A stretch of 47,303 nt of DNA from an uncultured Clostridia bacterium (GTDB lineage Bacteria; Bacillota; Clostridia; Christensenellales; Borkfalkiaceae): the NCBI GenBank assembly GCA_944354535.1, contig CALVPY010000018.1, positions 1 through 47,303 of the forward strand, written 5' to 3'. Positions within the stretch are counted from its first letter, which is position 1; each line of letters starts with the position of its first letter. Under the pieces are notes generated by a model. It did not search any database, was not told where the DNA came from, and saw only the letters and a program-made list of their open reading frames with translations. Positions 35,736-45,028 of the stretch are shown piece after piece. The translations under genes were made by a program, and so were the position numbers.

Positions 35736-36905
35736 ATGCTCGGAAACTTTACCTACTGCAACCCCACCAAACTCTATTTCGGCGAAGGCTCCGTCAAGTA
35801 CCTGAAGGAGGAACTTCCCAAATACGGCAAGAACGTCGTACTCGTCTACGGCGGCGGCTCGATCAAGAAGAACGGCATCTATGATGCGGTCACTGCTATC
35901 CTCAAAGAATGCGGAAAGGACGTCGCGGAGATCTCGGGCGTCATGCCCAACCCCACTTACGACAAGCTGTGCGAAGGCATGAAAATTGCCCGCGCGCACA
36001 AGGCAGACCTGCTCCTTGCCGTGGGCGGCGGCTCGGTGTGCGACTACACGAAGGCGCTCGCCGTCTCCGTCCACTGCAATGAAGACCCGTGGGAGAAGTA
36101 CTATCTCCGCTTCGAGGAGCCCGACTGTGAGATCGTTCCCGTCGGCTGCGTTCTGACGATGGTCGGCACGGGCAGCGAGATGAACGCGGGCGCCGTCATC
36201 ACCAACACGGCGCAGAAGCTCAAGATCGGGCACGTGTTTGCCGATGAAAGCGTGATGCCCCGCTTCTCGGTGCTCGACCCCGTCTACACGCTCACCCTGC
36301 CCCGCTATCAGATGGTCGCGGGCATCTACGACATTTTCAGCCACATCTGCGAGCAGTACTTCTCGGGCTCGGACGACAACACGAGCGACTATCTCGCCGA
36401 AGGGCTCATGCACTCGCTCATTCATTCCTCGCGCATCGCCGTCCGCGATATGCAGAACTACGAGGCGCGCAGCAACATCATGTGGACGGCGACGTGGGCG
36501 CTCAACACCCTCATCGCCTGCGGCAAGACGACCGACTGGGAAGTGCATATGCTCGGGCAGGCGGTGGGCGCGCTCACCAATGCGACGCACGGCATGACGC
36601 TCGCCGCCGTCTCCCTTCCCTACTACCGCCATATCCTTCCTTACGGGCTTGCAAAATTCGTGCGCTTTGCCAAAAACGTGTGGGGCGTCGACCCCGCGGG
36701 CAAGAGCGACGAGGAGATCGCAAACGAGGGCCTTGCCTGCATGGAAGGTTGGATGAAGGAGCTCGGGCTCGTGATGAACATCACGGAGCTGGGCGCGAAC
36801 GAGGGCATGATCGAGGACATCGCCAAGGCGACGCTCATCATGGAGGGCGGCTATAAGGTGCTGACGCACGAGGAGATCGTCGATATCCTCAAAAAGAGTT
36901 TATGA
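35736..36905 (+). CDS. iron-containing alcohol dehydrogenase, butanol dehydrogenase-like
   Basis: This 389-residue group III dehydrogenase of the YqhD/BDH branch begins NFTYCNPTKLYFGEGSV. The NADP-binding motif is VGGGSVCDYTKA, and metal ligands lie in YDIFSHICEQYF and in the segment around THGMTLA. Relatives reduce aldehydes such as butanal, methylglyoxal or short-chain aldehydes. The ribosome site is GGGAGGA. It is repressed, by inference, by the TetR encoded by the overlapping next gene, so the enzyme is probably induced by a toxic aldehyde or similar compound. Confidence 0.93.
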   Translation: MLGNFTYCNPTKLYFGEGSVKYLKEELPKYGKNVVLVYGGGSIKKNGIYDAVTAILKECGKDVAEISGVMPNPTYDKLCEGMKIARAHKADLLLAVGGGSVCDYTKALAVSVHCNEDPWEKYYLRFEEPDCEIVPVGCVLTMVGTGSEMNAGAVITNTAQKLKIGHVFADESVMPRFSVLDPVYTLTLPRYQMVAGIYDIFSHICEQYFSGSDDNTSDYLAEGLMHSLIHSSRIAVRDMQNYEARSNIMWTATWALNTLIACGKTTDWEVHMLGQAVGALTNATHGMTLAAVSLPYYRHILPYGLAKFVRFAKNVWGVDPAGKSDEEIANEGLACMEGWMKELGLVMNITELGANEGMIEDIAKATLIMEGGYKVLTHEEIVDILKKSL

Positions 36906-37561
36906 TGAAGCCGCCCGTGAGCGAAAATAACAGGGAGCGGGAGAGCTCTGACGCCCTCGCCGCCGCCCGCCGCGAAGAGATCGTCGACGCCTGCGCGCAG
37001 CTGTATGAGGAGATGCCCTTCAAGGACGTCACTATTTTGAAGATCGGGGAAAAGACCTCGTTCACGCGCACATCCGTTTACAACTACTTCCGCACCAAAG
37101 AGGAGATCTTCCTCGCCCTGCTCGAACGGGAATACCGCACCTGGACGAAGGAGCTTGACGCCCTCGCCGAGGCGGAGTTTGCACCAAAAGAGTTCCCCGC
37201 GCGGTTTGCTCAGCTTTTGGAGCGCCGCCGTTGCATGCTCAAACTACTCTCCATGAATTTATACGATATGGAAGCGGGCAGCAGGATGGAAGAGCTCACC
37301 GCGTTCAAGCGGACGTACGGAAAGTCGATGCAGGCGGTCAGGCGGTGCTTAAAAGCGCACACCCGCGCCACGGACGAGGAGGCGGAGGAATTCCTCTATG
37401 CCCTCTATCCCTTCCTCTTCGGGCTGTACCCCTATGCGGAGGTGACCAAAAAGCAGAAGGAGGCGATGGCGCTTGCCGAAGTGCCCTACCGCCGCTGCAC
37501 GGTCGCAGAGCTCGCGCGTTCCCTCGTCGAAAAACTCGTCCTCCCCTTCAAGGGGGAGTGA
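36902..37561 (+). CDS. TetR/AcrR-family repressor
   Basis: The 219-residue protein has an N-terminal helix-turn-helix (TILKIGEKTSFTRTSVYNYF, then RTKEEIFLALLEREY) and a ligand domain of helices with no specific relatives recognised. Its start overlaps the dehydrogenase stop (ATGATG), and two initiator Met codons follow each other. It most likely binds the two palindromes at 35655-35703. The inducer is unknown. Repeat DNA starts at its stop codon. Confidence 0.88.
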   Translation: MMKPPVSENNRERESSDALAAARREEIVDACAQLYEEMPFKDVTILKIGEKTSFTRTSVYNYFRTKEEIFLALLEREYRTWTKELDALAEAEFAPKEFPARFAQLLERRRCMLKLLSMNLYDMEAGSRMEELTAFKRTYGKSMQAVRRCLKAHTRATDEEAEEFLYALYPFLFGLYPYAEVTKKQKEAMALAEVPYRRCTVAELARSLVEKLVLPFKGE

Positions 37562-38335
37562 GAAAGCGCTTCTATGATAGCCTCCCTCTTGAGGGAGGTG
37601 GCGGCGCATTCGCTGTAAGCGATGCGACGACGGAAGGAGTTTTCCCGGTTGGCTCGCCGCACTTCCGAACAACTCGGCGGCTGTGGTTCAAACCCTGTGC
37701 GCCTTTGGCGGCGCGCCCTCGTCGGAGCAAGACATCGATCTCAAGCCTCCCCTGTGCAAGGGGGTGAGCCGCGCATGATACGCATCGCCACGGTGTGGCG
37801 TGCGCGCGCGGCGAACTGAGGTTTTTGCCATTGTGGGCAAAAACCGCGACCGAGGCGGCGTTTCCCTTGCGCCGCCGAGACGGTGGCAGGCGAGGAACGA
37901 GCCTGACGGAGGGGTTGTTGAGTTCGCTTGACACCAGCCTTACAACCCTCCCGCCTCGCTTCGTTCGGAAACCTCTCTGCGTTCGGCACCCTCCCTTACA
38001 CAGGGAGGGCTAAAATTATGACAGCTCCCTCATTGAGGGAGCCGAGAAAGCGCTTCTATGATAGCCTCCCTCTTGAGGGAGGTGGCGGCGCATTCGCTGT
38101 AAGCGATGCGACGACGGAAGGAGTTTACCCGGTTGGATCGCCGCACTTCCGAGCAATTCGGCGGCTGTGGTTCAAAATCAGGCGCAGAGACAAGCGCAGA
38201 GACAGGGATTCAGCCGACACCCCGAAGGGGTCCCCTCGGCTGAGCGTCGTCGCTTCGCTCCTCGCGTGAACCGACAGCCGAGAAAGCCTCACTGCATCCT
38301 CAAACAATTCGGCGGCTGTGGTTCAAACCCTGTGC

Positions 38336-38377
38336 GCCAAAAAAAGACGAGGTGAAATCACCTCGTCTTTTTTTGGC
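38336..38377. terminator. perfect hairpin with A- and T-runs next to a tRNA 3' fragment
   Basis: Two 22-bp perfectly complementary arms centred on GACGAGGTGA/TCACCTCGTC, with seven A and seven T inside the arms, can terminate in either direction. On the minus strand it follows directly after the tRNA-Ser 3'-end copy at 38374-38394. Confidence 0.75.
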
Positions 38378-38394
38378 GCAGAGACAGGGATTTG
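38374..38394 (-). pseudogene. copy of the tRNA-Ser 3' end
   Basis: The 21 bases are identical to 38574-38594, the acceptor, T-arm and CCA end of tRNA-Ser, exactly 200 bases away and in the same orientation. The 5' part of a tRNA is missing. Shorter pieces of the same end lie at 38181-38192 and 38194-38210. Confidence 0.75.
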
Positions 38395-38536
38395 CGCCTT
38401 TGGCGGCGCGCCCCGGTGAACAGCCCACCGGGCTGTTCAGTTTGCGCCGAGCTGATTTGTCAACAGGCAATTCGCGCGCAAACCGTTTGCTCCCGCAAAC
38501 GCCTCCACCCTCAAATCCCTGTCATATTTGTGTAAC

Positions 38537-38573
38537 GGAAAACGGAGCCGACCAAAGTCGACTCCGTTTTCCG
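38537..38573 (-). terminator. terminator after tRNA-Ser
   Basis: On the minus strand GGAAAACGGAG pairs with CTCCGTTTTCC, with an additional GAC/GTC pairing around a CAAA loop, directly after the CCA end of the tRNA. Confidence 0.75.
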
Positions 38574-38663
38574 TGGCGCAGAGACAGGGATTTGAACCCT
38601 GGTAGACATCACTGCCTAACACGATTTCGAATCGTGCGCGTTCAGCCGCTCCGCCATCTCTGC
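38574..38663 (-). tRNA. tRNA-Ser (anticodon CGA)
   Basis: The 90-base gene folds into a cloverleaf with acceptor arms GCAGAGA/TCTCTGC, discriminator G, an encoded CCA, a long variable arm typical of serine tRNAs, T-loop GGTTCAAAT and anticodon loop TTCGAAA with CGA. It reads UCG codons. Upstream lie a promoter (38730-38758) and a GCATCTG/CAGATGC hairpin (38707-38722). Confidence 0.95.
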
Positions 38664-38729
38664 AAAGGAGGGGGACACACGGATGCAGAAGCCGTGCGCC
38701 CCAAATGCATCTGAACAGATGCGAACATC

Positions 38730-38758
38730 ATTTTACAGGAAATCGGCGAAAAAAGCAA
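38730..38758 (-). promoter_or_regulatory. promoter of tRNA-Ser
   Basis: On the minus strand TTGCTT (38758-38753) and TAAAAT (38735-38730) are 17 bases apart, about 60 bases before the mature tRNA. Confidence 0.6.
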
Positions 38759-38811
38759 CCGATTTTGCGCCCTCGCGGGAGATTTTTTATTAGATGAATA
38801 CAATATAGGAA

Positions 38812-41800
38812 TCAAGCATCATATTCTATCAGAGATATAGCTGTCTTTAATACAATTTTTGTTAATCGGTTAAACGCTCTCTCATTAGACCCATTATAAT
38901 AAACATTTTCATTTAAGTCAGCATCATTATTGTCATTACTCGTTCGGCCGATCTGTGTGTAATGATAAGTGAATGTCCAATCATAATTATACTCTCTGCT
39001 ACAAATCGCATCACTCTGATTTGTAGTATCTTCTCGATAACAAACAGTATTAACTCCGAGTATTTTTCCTGTTGAAATACTCCCCGAGCTATTAGCATTT
39101 ATCGCGCCGTTAGAACCTTCATACGTCCCGCCGGAAAGTTGAACATTGCTCCCGGGATTAACCTCGAAGTACAACCCGGAAGTATTACTTCCCGTAAAGA
39201 TACCATTTTGAATAATCAGCTTATCTTGTGAGCAACCATACCAAACGCCAAAGCCGTTTGCTGTATAGGTGCCGCCGTTGATAGTCACATTAGAAGATCT
39301 GCCACCATCCTTAGAAAAAAGTAGATCATCCTGAAGCGCTACAGCCGCACGATCTATTTCTGAAGTTACAGATACGTTAATATTTTGATTATTAGTAGAA
39401 GTATCTTCAAATGTTATATCCGTATAACGGAAAGTTGCGACTGCGTCGGTGTTCTTGCTATAAAAATTACCCTTTTCAATTTTAATTTTCGATTCTTCAT
39501 CGGGTAACCCCATAAAGAATGCGCTGCCATTGGTACTAACAACTTCAGAACTTCCAAACGTTCCGCCGTTGACAAGAACATCTCCTCCGATTATCTTGAT
39601 CCCGTAAGATTGAGCAGGGCCTGTCAAATTAGCATTTTTGCCATACTGAACACTATTGTATCCGAGGAACGTACCTCCGCTGATTTCGACGGCGTAATCG
39701 TCCCCCTCCGCTGCCTGTGCGCCGCGCACGAATATGCCATTCCCGTGAGCCGTTTGATACTGACCCCCACGCACTTTTAATGTGCCGCCATCGATTTTAA
39801 CGGCGTCACCGCCCGTTGTCGTACAACGATAATTCCATGCTCCACCGTTTATAAGTTCGATGGTTGTAGTTTCCAAGCCATAACCGGTTGTTTCAATCGT
39901 TAACCCACTTGAATTTTTATTCGCATCGACCGTATAGGCGCCTTCCCCCTCTTTTCCCAGCGTCACCGTGCCGCCATTGACCAGCACGCCGCCGCCGACC
40001 GAGTTTGTGATCGACCCCGAAGCGATTTCGACGCTGGTACCCGTAGAGCCCTCCACGCGCACGGCATAACTCTTGGTCTTAAACATATAATATGCATTAT
40101 CTGGCTTTAAATTTTCATTATCACCGTTTCCAAACGCATCATTCACCACGCCCGTATGCTCGACGTAGAGCGTTCCCGTCGAGTTCAGCGACCCGCCGTT
40201 GACGAAAATCCCGTTGAAGCGGCTCGTCTTGAACGAAGCATTTTCAAAGTCTGCGCCCTCGTTTTCCCAAGAGGAGCTGATCGTACTCGTCACGTCGAGC
40301 TCGCCGCTGTTCGTCACGGTGCCGCCCTGCACATACACGCCCGTCGCGCGGGAGGCGTTCACCCTAACGGCTGCGCCCTGTGCGATCGAGACGGTATCTC
40401 CCTCGCCTCCGCTGCCGACGGCGACAATGCCGAGCGCCGCACAATCTACATTGACCGTGCCATACAGCACCGCCTTACCGTTATCGGCAAAGACGCCTGC
40501 GCCATAGGTGCCGGCTGATGTATCGATCGCATTGCCGTTCAGGCTGCCCGTTTTGATCGCAACCGTTCCATTCCCGACGACGTTGTCGTTTTCATCGTAC
40601 TGAGCGCCCAGCACGACATCGCCGCCATGTACATATACGCCGCCCGCCTGCGCCGCATTGAGCGCGCCTTGACGGATGCTTGCATAGGTGTTCGTCGTCT
40701 CCGTTGCGCCGTCATCCGACGAATTGGTGACATAGACGGCATAGCTCTTGGTGGCACTACTCACGGAAGAAGGTGTATCCCCTGCAGCCCCCTTGAAGGT
40801 GACGTTGAGGATGCTGGATACCCCTTCCGACACGAGCGAACCGCCGTTGACGAAAATCCCGTTATAAATATTGCCGCCTGCCGTGCTCGAGCCGCCGAAG
40901 TCTGCCCCGGCGCTCGTGTAGAGGGCGTCGCTATCATCGAAGAGGTCGCTCGTCACTTCGAGCTCGCCGCTGTTCGTCACGGTGCCGCCCTGCACATAGA
41001 TGCCCGTGGCGCGCGTCGCCGTGACGGAAGATGTGCCTTCCGTCGTGAAATTGCCGCCCAGCACCGCCACCCCGAGCGCCGTCGAATAAATTTTCGCGCC
41101 GCTCAATCTGACCGTGCCTTTCTTCACCAAAACGCCCGCCGCATAAGTCGGATCATTTGCGGTAAAAGTATCATCCGAGACCGTGCCGCCCGCGCTGACC
41201 GTAACGGCGCCCGCCGTGAGCTCGCCGCCCGAGACGTAGATGCCGCCCGCGCTGTTCCCCGCGATCGCACCGCTTCCGAGCGTAACGTCTCCGCTTTCCA
41301 CGGACACGGCATAGCTCGAATAGTGGTTTGCTGCATTCGTATCCGACGCCTCGCCCGTATGCTCGACGTTGAGCGTGCCTTCGGACGTGATCGAGCCGCC
41401 CTGCACATACACGCCGTTGTAGATATTGGGCGCATTGACCTCGCTTGACTCCGGAGGGGTCGCCCAGGAAAAGCCCGACTTCACCGTGCTCTCCACGCTG
41501 ATGGTCGCGTCTTTTTTGACATTGAACTGACCGTTGTTCACATAAATGCCCGTGCCGCGCGTCGTTTTCACGATCGACTTTCCGCCCGTCACGTTCACCA
41601 CGCCGCGCGCCGTGATGCCGAGCCCGTTGGAATCGATCGTCACGTTCCCCGAAATGTTCACGGGATTCTCCTCATTCCCGGAAGCCTGCTCCGAACTCAC
41701 CCCCGCAGAAGTGAGCAGAATATTATGATTTGCATCCTTTTCATCGCTCTGCTGCACGTTGATGACGGTATCATTGCCGAGATCGATCGTGCCGTCGTAG

Positions 41801-43380
41801 GAGAGCACGCCCGCCGAATAATCGCCGTAAATATGGAAGCTGACGCCCTTCGTCGTGACCGTGCCGCCGCCGTCGGCGCGGATGCCGAACACGTTTTCAA
41901 GCGTGCTGTTTTCCGCTCCCGCCGTCATCGTCACGTCGCCCGTTTTCGCGCCGCTGACATTCAGCGTACCGCCCAGGAGGGAAATGATGGCGGTCTGATT
42001 CTCAAGCTGCTTATCTCCCGTGCCTTGCTTGCAGCCCGTCTTGATGAATGAGCCCTTCGTGACGGTCATATTGCCGTCCAGCATCTCGATCGTGTTGCCG
42101 ACCTCGGATGAAAAGTCGCCGCCGGAGATCGTGAGCTCTGCGCTCTCCCCGCTGCTTCGGATGCAGACGCCCTCTCCGCCCGAGGAGAAGGTCGTCTCGA
42201 ACGTGGTATTGCGGGAGACGGAGAGCCTGCCGCCCTCCGCATAGATGCCGTAGGTATTGGCTACGTCGAAATGGTTATAGAAAGTGCCGCCGCGCACGAT
42301 GCCTTCGCCCTCCACCATGCGCACCGCGCCGTAGGGGTAAACGAGGCCTTTTTCCCGAAGGTTTTCCGCCGTGCTGCCGTCATTGCTCGCCAGCTTCATG
42401 ACATCCCAATAGCCGTAGATGACAGCGTAATCTTCATAACCGTCATTATCATCATCCCCGATGGGATAGTAGTAATAAAAATCGCAGGAGGCGACGTCGC
42501 AGAGCGGCGTCGTAAATTCCGAGGCCGTGATGATAGTATCATTGCCGACCGTTTCCTTTTCGGCATCGACATAGAGCTTGCCCTCCTCGAATGTGACGCC
42601 CCCCGAAGACGTGCCGTCGCCGATAAAGCAGTTTTGCGCCTCCGTGTAGACGAGGAAGGTATCGGCGGGAACGAAATCATAGCCGGAGCCTGCCGTCTCC
42701 TGATAGTATCTGCCCGTCGTTTTAGGAACGAGACCCGAGGAAGCTTCGATCTCTTGATAAAAAAGCTGGTTGGCCCGATCGACTTTATCAGGAGACGTAA
42801 TGCCGCCCCTTGTGAAAATGGCGACATCGGAAGGCTGTGAAGTCAGCTCGCCCGCAGCCGTTCCGTTTTCATACTCCTCCGCGCGCGGGCCGCTCTCGTA
42901 GCCGCCCGAGCCGACCGTCAGAGAGCCGCCGCTCGCCATCAGGGAGCTGCCGACGGGGTTGTAGAATGCGCCCGTATTTTTAGAATCGTACACGAGCACG
43001 ACGGAGACGTTGGTCTGCACGTCGAGCATGGGGTTGCGGCTGTTCCGCACGACCACATTGCCGTTGAGGTTGAGCACGAGGTTTGCCTCGACATCCGTGA
43101 CGCCCTCCGTGATGACGAAAGGCTGCTCGGCGTCTTCTGAGATGACGATGTTGGAGTAGCCGTCCTCAATGGCCTGGATGAGCTCTTCGGGCGAACGCAC
43201 CGTATATTCGCGCGCGCCGACAAATTCGATGAGGTCGTCGTACGGGCTGTTCTCGGAATCGAACTTGCCGCCCGTATAGAGCCCGTAAGTGAAAGTATAG
43301 GTAAGCGACGCCGCCATCAGACAGATGATGAGCGCCGCCATGACAATCATGATGAGAGTTTTGCGCATCTTATGCGTCAT
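38812..43380 (-). CDS. giant exported beta-helix surface protein
   Basis: The 1522-residue product has one N-terminal membrane helix or signal anchor (about 7-28) and then a very long right-handed parallel beta-helix. The repeated units read like GIYVQGGTVTNSGELEVTS and GIFVNGGSLNSTGTLYV. At least three near-copies of a larger module are visible; for example, DNA at about 40292-40353 and 40951-41012 is nearly identical. No sortase motif or C-terminal anchor is seen. AAAAGGAGG precedes the ATG at 43380, 22 bases after the upstream gene. The last 850 or so bases (38812-39700) are clearly AT-richer than the rest. An adhesin or matrix role is inference. Confidence 0.85.
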   Translation of the reverse strand: MTHKMRKTLIMIVMAALIICLMAASLTYTFTYGLYTGGKFDSENSPYDDLIEFVGAREYTVRSPEELIQAIEDGYSNIVISEDAEQPFVITEGVTDVEANLVLNLNGNVVVRNSRNPMLDVQTNVSVVLVYDSKNTGAFYNPVGSSLMASGGSLTVGSGGYESGPRAEEYENGTAAGELTSQPSDVAIFTRGGITSPDKVDRANQLFYQEIEASSGLVPKTTGRYYQETAGSGYDFVPADTFLVYTEAQNCFIGDGTSSGGVTFEEGKLYVDAEKETVGNDTIITASEFTTPLCDVASCDFYYYYPIGDDDNDGYEDYAVIYGYWDVMKLASNDGSTAENLREKGLVYPYGAVRMVEGEGIVRGGTFYNHFDVANTYGIYAEGGRLSVSRNTTFETTFSSGGEGVCIRSSGESAELTISGGDFSSEVGNTIEMLDGNMTVTKGSFIKTGCKQGTGDKQLENQTAIISLLGGTLNVSGAKTGDVTMTAGAENSTLENVFGIRADGGGTVTTKGVSFHIYGDYSAGVLSYDGTIDLGNDTVINVQQSDEKDANHNILLTSAGVSSEQASGNEENPVNISGNVTIDSNGLGITARGVVNVTGGKSIVKTTRGTGIYVNNGQFNVKKDATISVESTVKSGFSWATPPESSEVNAPNIYNGVYVQGGSITSEGTLNVEHTGEASDTNAANHYSSYAVSVESGDVTLGSGAIAGNSAGGIYVSGGELTAGAVTVSAGGTVSDDTFTANDPTYAAGVLVKKGTVRLSGAKIYSTALGVAVLGGNFTTEGTSSVTATRATGIYVQGGTVTNSGELEVTSDLFDDSDALYTSAGADFGGSSTAGGNIYNGIFVNGGSLVSEGVSSILNVTFKGAAGDTPSSVSSATKSYAVYVTNSSDDGATETTNTYASIRQGALNAAQAGGVYVHGGDVVLGAQYDENDNVVGNGTVAIKTGSLNGNAIDTSAGTYGAGVFADNGKAVLYGTVNVDCAALGIVAVGSGGEGDTVSIAQGAAVRVNASRATGVYVQGGTVTNSGELDVTSTISSSWENEGADFENASFKTSRFNGIFVNGGSLNSTGTLYVEHTGVVNDAFGNGDNENLKPDNAYYMFKTKSYAVRVEGSTGTSVEIASGSITNSVGGGVLVNGGTVTLGKEGEGAYTVDANKNSSGLTIETTGYGLETTTIELINGGAWNYRCTTTGGDAVKIDGGTLKVRGGQYQTAHGNGIFVRGAQAAEGDDYAVEISGGTFLGYNSVQYGKNANLTGPAQSYGIKIIGGDVLVNGGTFGSSEVVSTNGSAFFMGLPDEESKIKIEKGNFYSKNTDAVATFRYTDITFEDTSTNNQNINVSVTSEIDRAAVALQDDLLFSKDGGRSSNVTINGGTYTANGFGVWYGCSQDKLIIQNGIFTGSNTSGLYFEVNPGSNVQLSGGTYEGSNGAINANSSGSISTGKILGVNTVCYREDTTNQSDAICSREYNYDWTFTYHYTQIGRTSNDNNDADLNENVYYNGSNERAFNRLTKIVLKTAISLIEYDA

Positions 43381-43402
43381 TCCCGTCCTCCTTTTACGAG
43401 GG

Positions 43403-45028
43403 TCAAGCGCCCGCCTGTACGGGCAGTTCGCTGTGCTGCTCGAAATAGACGGCGAACCGGACGGCATACCCCTTTTCGGCGGCAACGCAATATTCGGTTT
43501 CATCTATTTTAGTCGTCTCAAATTCCGAAGAGGAGAACGAGCCGTCGTATTTACTGCTTCCCAAAACGCCGTCAGCGATCGTTACGGAAGGATCGCCATC
43601 GCAATCGTAAGAGCCATCCGTCTGCGCTATAAGCGGGTGCGGATAGGCGCCTTCGCCCGAATTGATCGAAGCGATGTGCTCCCATGCGATCGTAGGAGTT
43701 TTAAGTTTATTCCATGTGCCGCTCTCATTCCGTTCCTTGACCGTCTTATTCATGCGCACGGTGGTGAGAATGTCCTGCACGTTCCCCGCTTCATCCTTCT
43801 GCTTGGCAGGCACGTCGTTGTAGTTGAAGTGATAACCGATGACCTGAGCGCCGTTGAATGTGTCGTTGAATGTGTCGTTGAATGTGTCGCCGGCCGTCGC
43901 AATCGTCACCAAATCCTCAGGCGTCCGCGCGACGTCCGTTTTCAGATCGGACGAAGGCAGGGAATTCGTCCATGTGAGGAAGAGAAGCAGGGAATCTTCT
44001 TCCCCTTTCTCTCCTTGCGCAGTCTTGGCGCCCAGAACGAAGTACGGGTCGCTCTCATCCGATACGGTGTAATTATCGGGCAGGGTGATCTCGATCGTAT
44101 AATAGGGGACCTGCTTGACGCAATCGAGGTAGAATGCGGGCATCGAATGGGTACCCTCCCGACGGACAAAACCCACCGAGTACTGCACTTCCTGCATGCT
44201 CGCCGTAATGGTGATGGTGAGGTCTTGAAAGTCATCCGTTCCGCTGCCAAAGAAGGGAGTGCCCGGGGAGTCTTCTGTTTTTGTTGCGGTATCCGTTGCC
44301 GATGTGCGCACGGCGGTCACGCTGCCGCTGAACGTTTCATTTCCGCTTTCATCTTTGGTCTTAATGCCGCCCGACATCAGGAAGGTCTCTTCGATGCTGC
44401 CGCGCTGGCCGAACTCATCGGAGAACTTGGTATCGAAGAAGACGGTATCGAACTCGCCGACGCTTGCGCCAATTACCGGCGCATTCGTGTTATCCCAATC
44501 AATATAATCACCATACTTATAGTTGTGCCTTTCGTCGCTTGTCGAGCCATCGGCCGTATCGCCGCCATATCTTACCCGCAGAAAATCGGCGAGGACGTAC
44601 TGCGTCGTCACGACTTCGCCCGCCGCATAGCCCGTTTCGGATTCGCTCTCCTCCTTTACGGTCGTGAGCTGCAGGGCGATGTTCTCCCAAAACTCGGCAG
44701 GGCCTTCCATCGTGAGGGTATGCGCGTGCGCGTCGATATCGCTGTTGTTGTACATCCCGACGCGAACGGTACGCGAACCGCCCTGTGCATACCAGCCGCC
44801 CGCCAGCTGCTGCCAGTAGCTCTGATTGCCGAAGGTGAGCGAGTTGACGCCGTCGATGGTATAGGAGACGTCGAACTTGGCGATGCCGGCGCCCATGCCC
44901 GTATCGCGGTAGAGCGCAAAGCGTGCAAAAGTGACGCCCGTAAACAACAGCGTCACCGCGAGGAGCAAACTCAGATACCGCATCAGCGGATAGTTCCATT
45001 TAGTTGTTCTCGCCTGCTTCTTGCTCAT
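43403..45028 (-). CDS. TasA/camelysin-like SipW-type exported protein (tentative)
   Basis: The 541-residue product has a hydrophobic N-terminal segment LSLLLAVTLLFTGVTFARF (about 19-37), with an Ala-Arg-Phe junction like the cleavage region of SipW substrates, then a large beta-rich domain starting IAKFDVSYTIDG. It lies directly after the SipW-type peptidase gene and overlaps it by 29 bases, which supports it as the peptidase's substrate. AAGGAT lies five bases before the ATG at 45028. A 12-bp tandem repeat (43853-43888) encodes three copies of DTFN. No known family was recognised with certainty. Confidence 0.75.
   Translation of the reverse strand: MSKKQARTTKWNYPLMRYLSLLLAVTLLFTGVTFARFALYRDTGMGAGIAKFDVSYTIDGVNSLTFGNQSYWQQLAGGWYAQGGSRTVRVGMYNNSDIDAHAHTLTMEGPAEFWENIALQLTTVKEESESETGYAAGEVVTTQYVLADFLRVRYGGDTADGSTSDERHNYKYGDYIDWDNTNAPVIGASVGEFDTVFFDTKFSDEFGQRGSIEETFLMSGGIKTKDESGNETFSGSVTAVRTSATDTATKTEDSPGTPFFGSGTDDFQDLTITITASMQEVQYSVGFVRREGTHSMPAFYLDCVKQVPYYTIEITLPDNYTVSDESDPYFVLGAKTAQGEKGEEDSLLLFLTWTNSLPSSDLKTDVARTPEDLVTIATAGDTFNDTFNDTFNGAQVIGYHFNYNDVPAKQKDEAGNVQDILTTVRMNKTVKERNESGTWNKLKTPTIAWEHIASINSGEGAYPHPLIAQTDGSYDCDGDPSVTIADGVLGSSKYDGSFSSSEFETTKIDETEYCVAAEKGYAVRFAVYFEQHSELPVQAGA
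43853..43888. repeat. 12-bp tandem repeat, three copies
   Basis: GTTGAATGTGTC occurs three times without mismatch inside the coding sequence and encodes DTFN units. The unit is a multiple of three, so copy-number slippage would keep the frame. Confidence 0.9.

Larger units (their letters stand above)
37562..38573. repeat. intergenic repeat island (about 1 kb, no gene)
   Basis: This stretch is a mosaic of palindromic repeats. Positions 37560-37692 and 38044-38176 are near-identical 133-bp copies; each contains a CCTCCCTC/GAGGGAGG hairpin (core 37580-37640 and 38064-38124) and a segment CGGCGGCTGTGGTTCAAA, which recurs at about 38311. Other hairpins include CCCTCCCT/AGGGAGGG (about 37988-38009), GCTCCCTC/GAGGGAGC (about 38024-38041) and GGTTTTTGCC/GGCAAAAACC (about 37820-37845). 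The core also occurs, inverted, at 45720-45780, 47073-47133 and 47262-47303. No protein-coding frame is convincing here. Confidence 0.85.

Noticed and set aside
37560-38176. Possible CRISPR array
   Set aside because: The repeats are few, long, irregularly spaced and carry internal palindromes; there are no uniform spacers and no cas genes.
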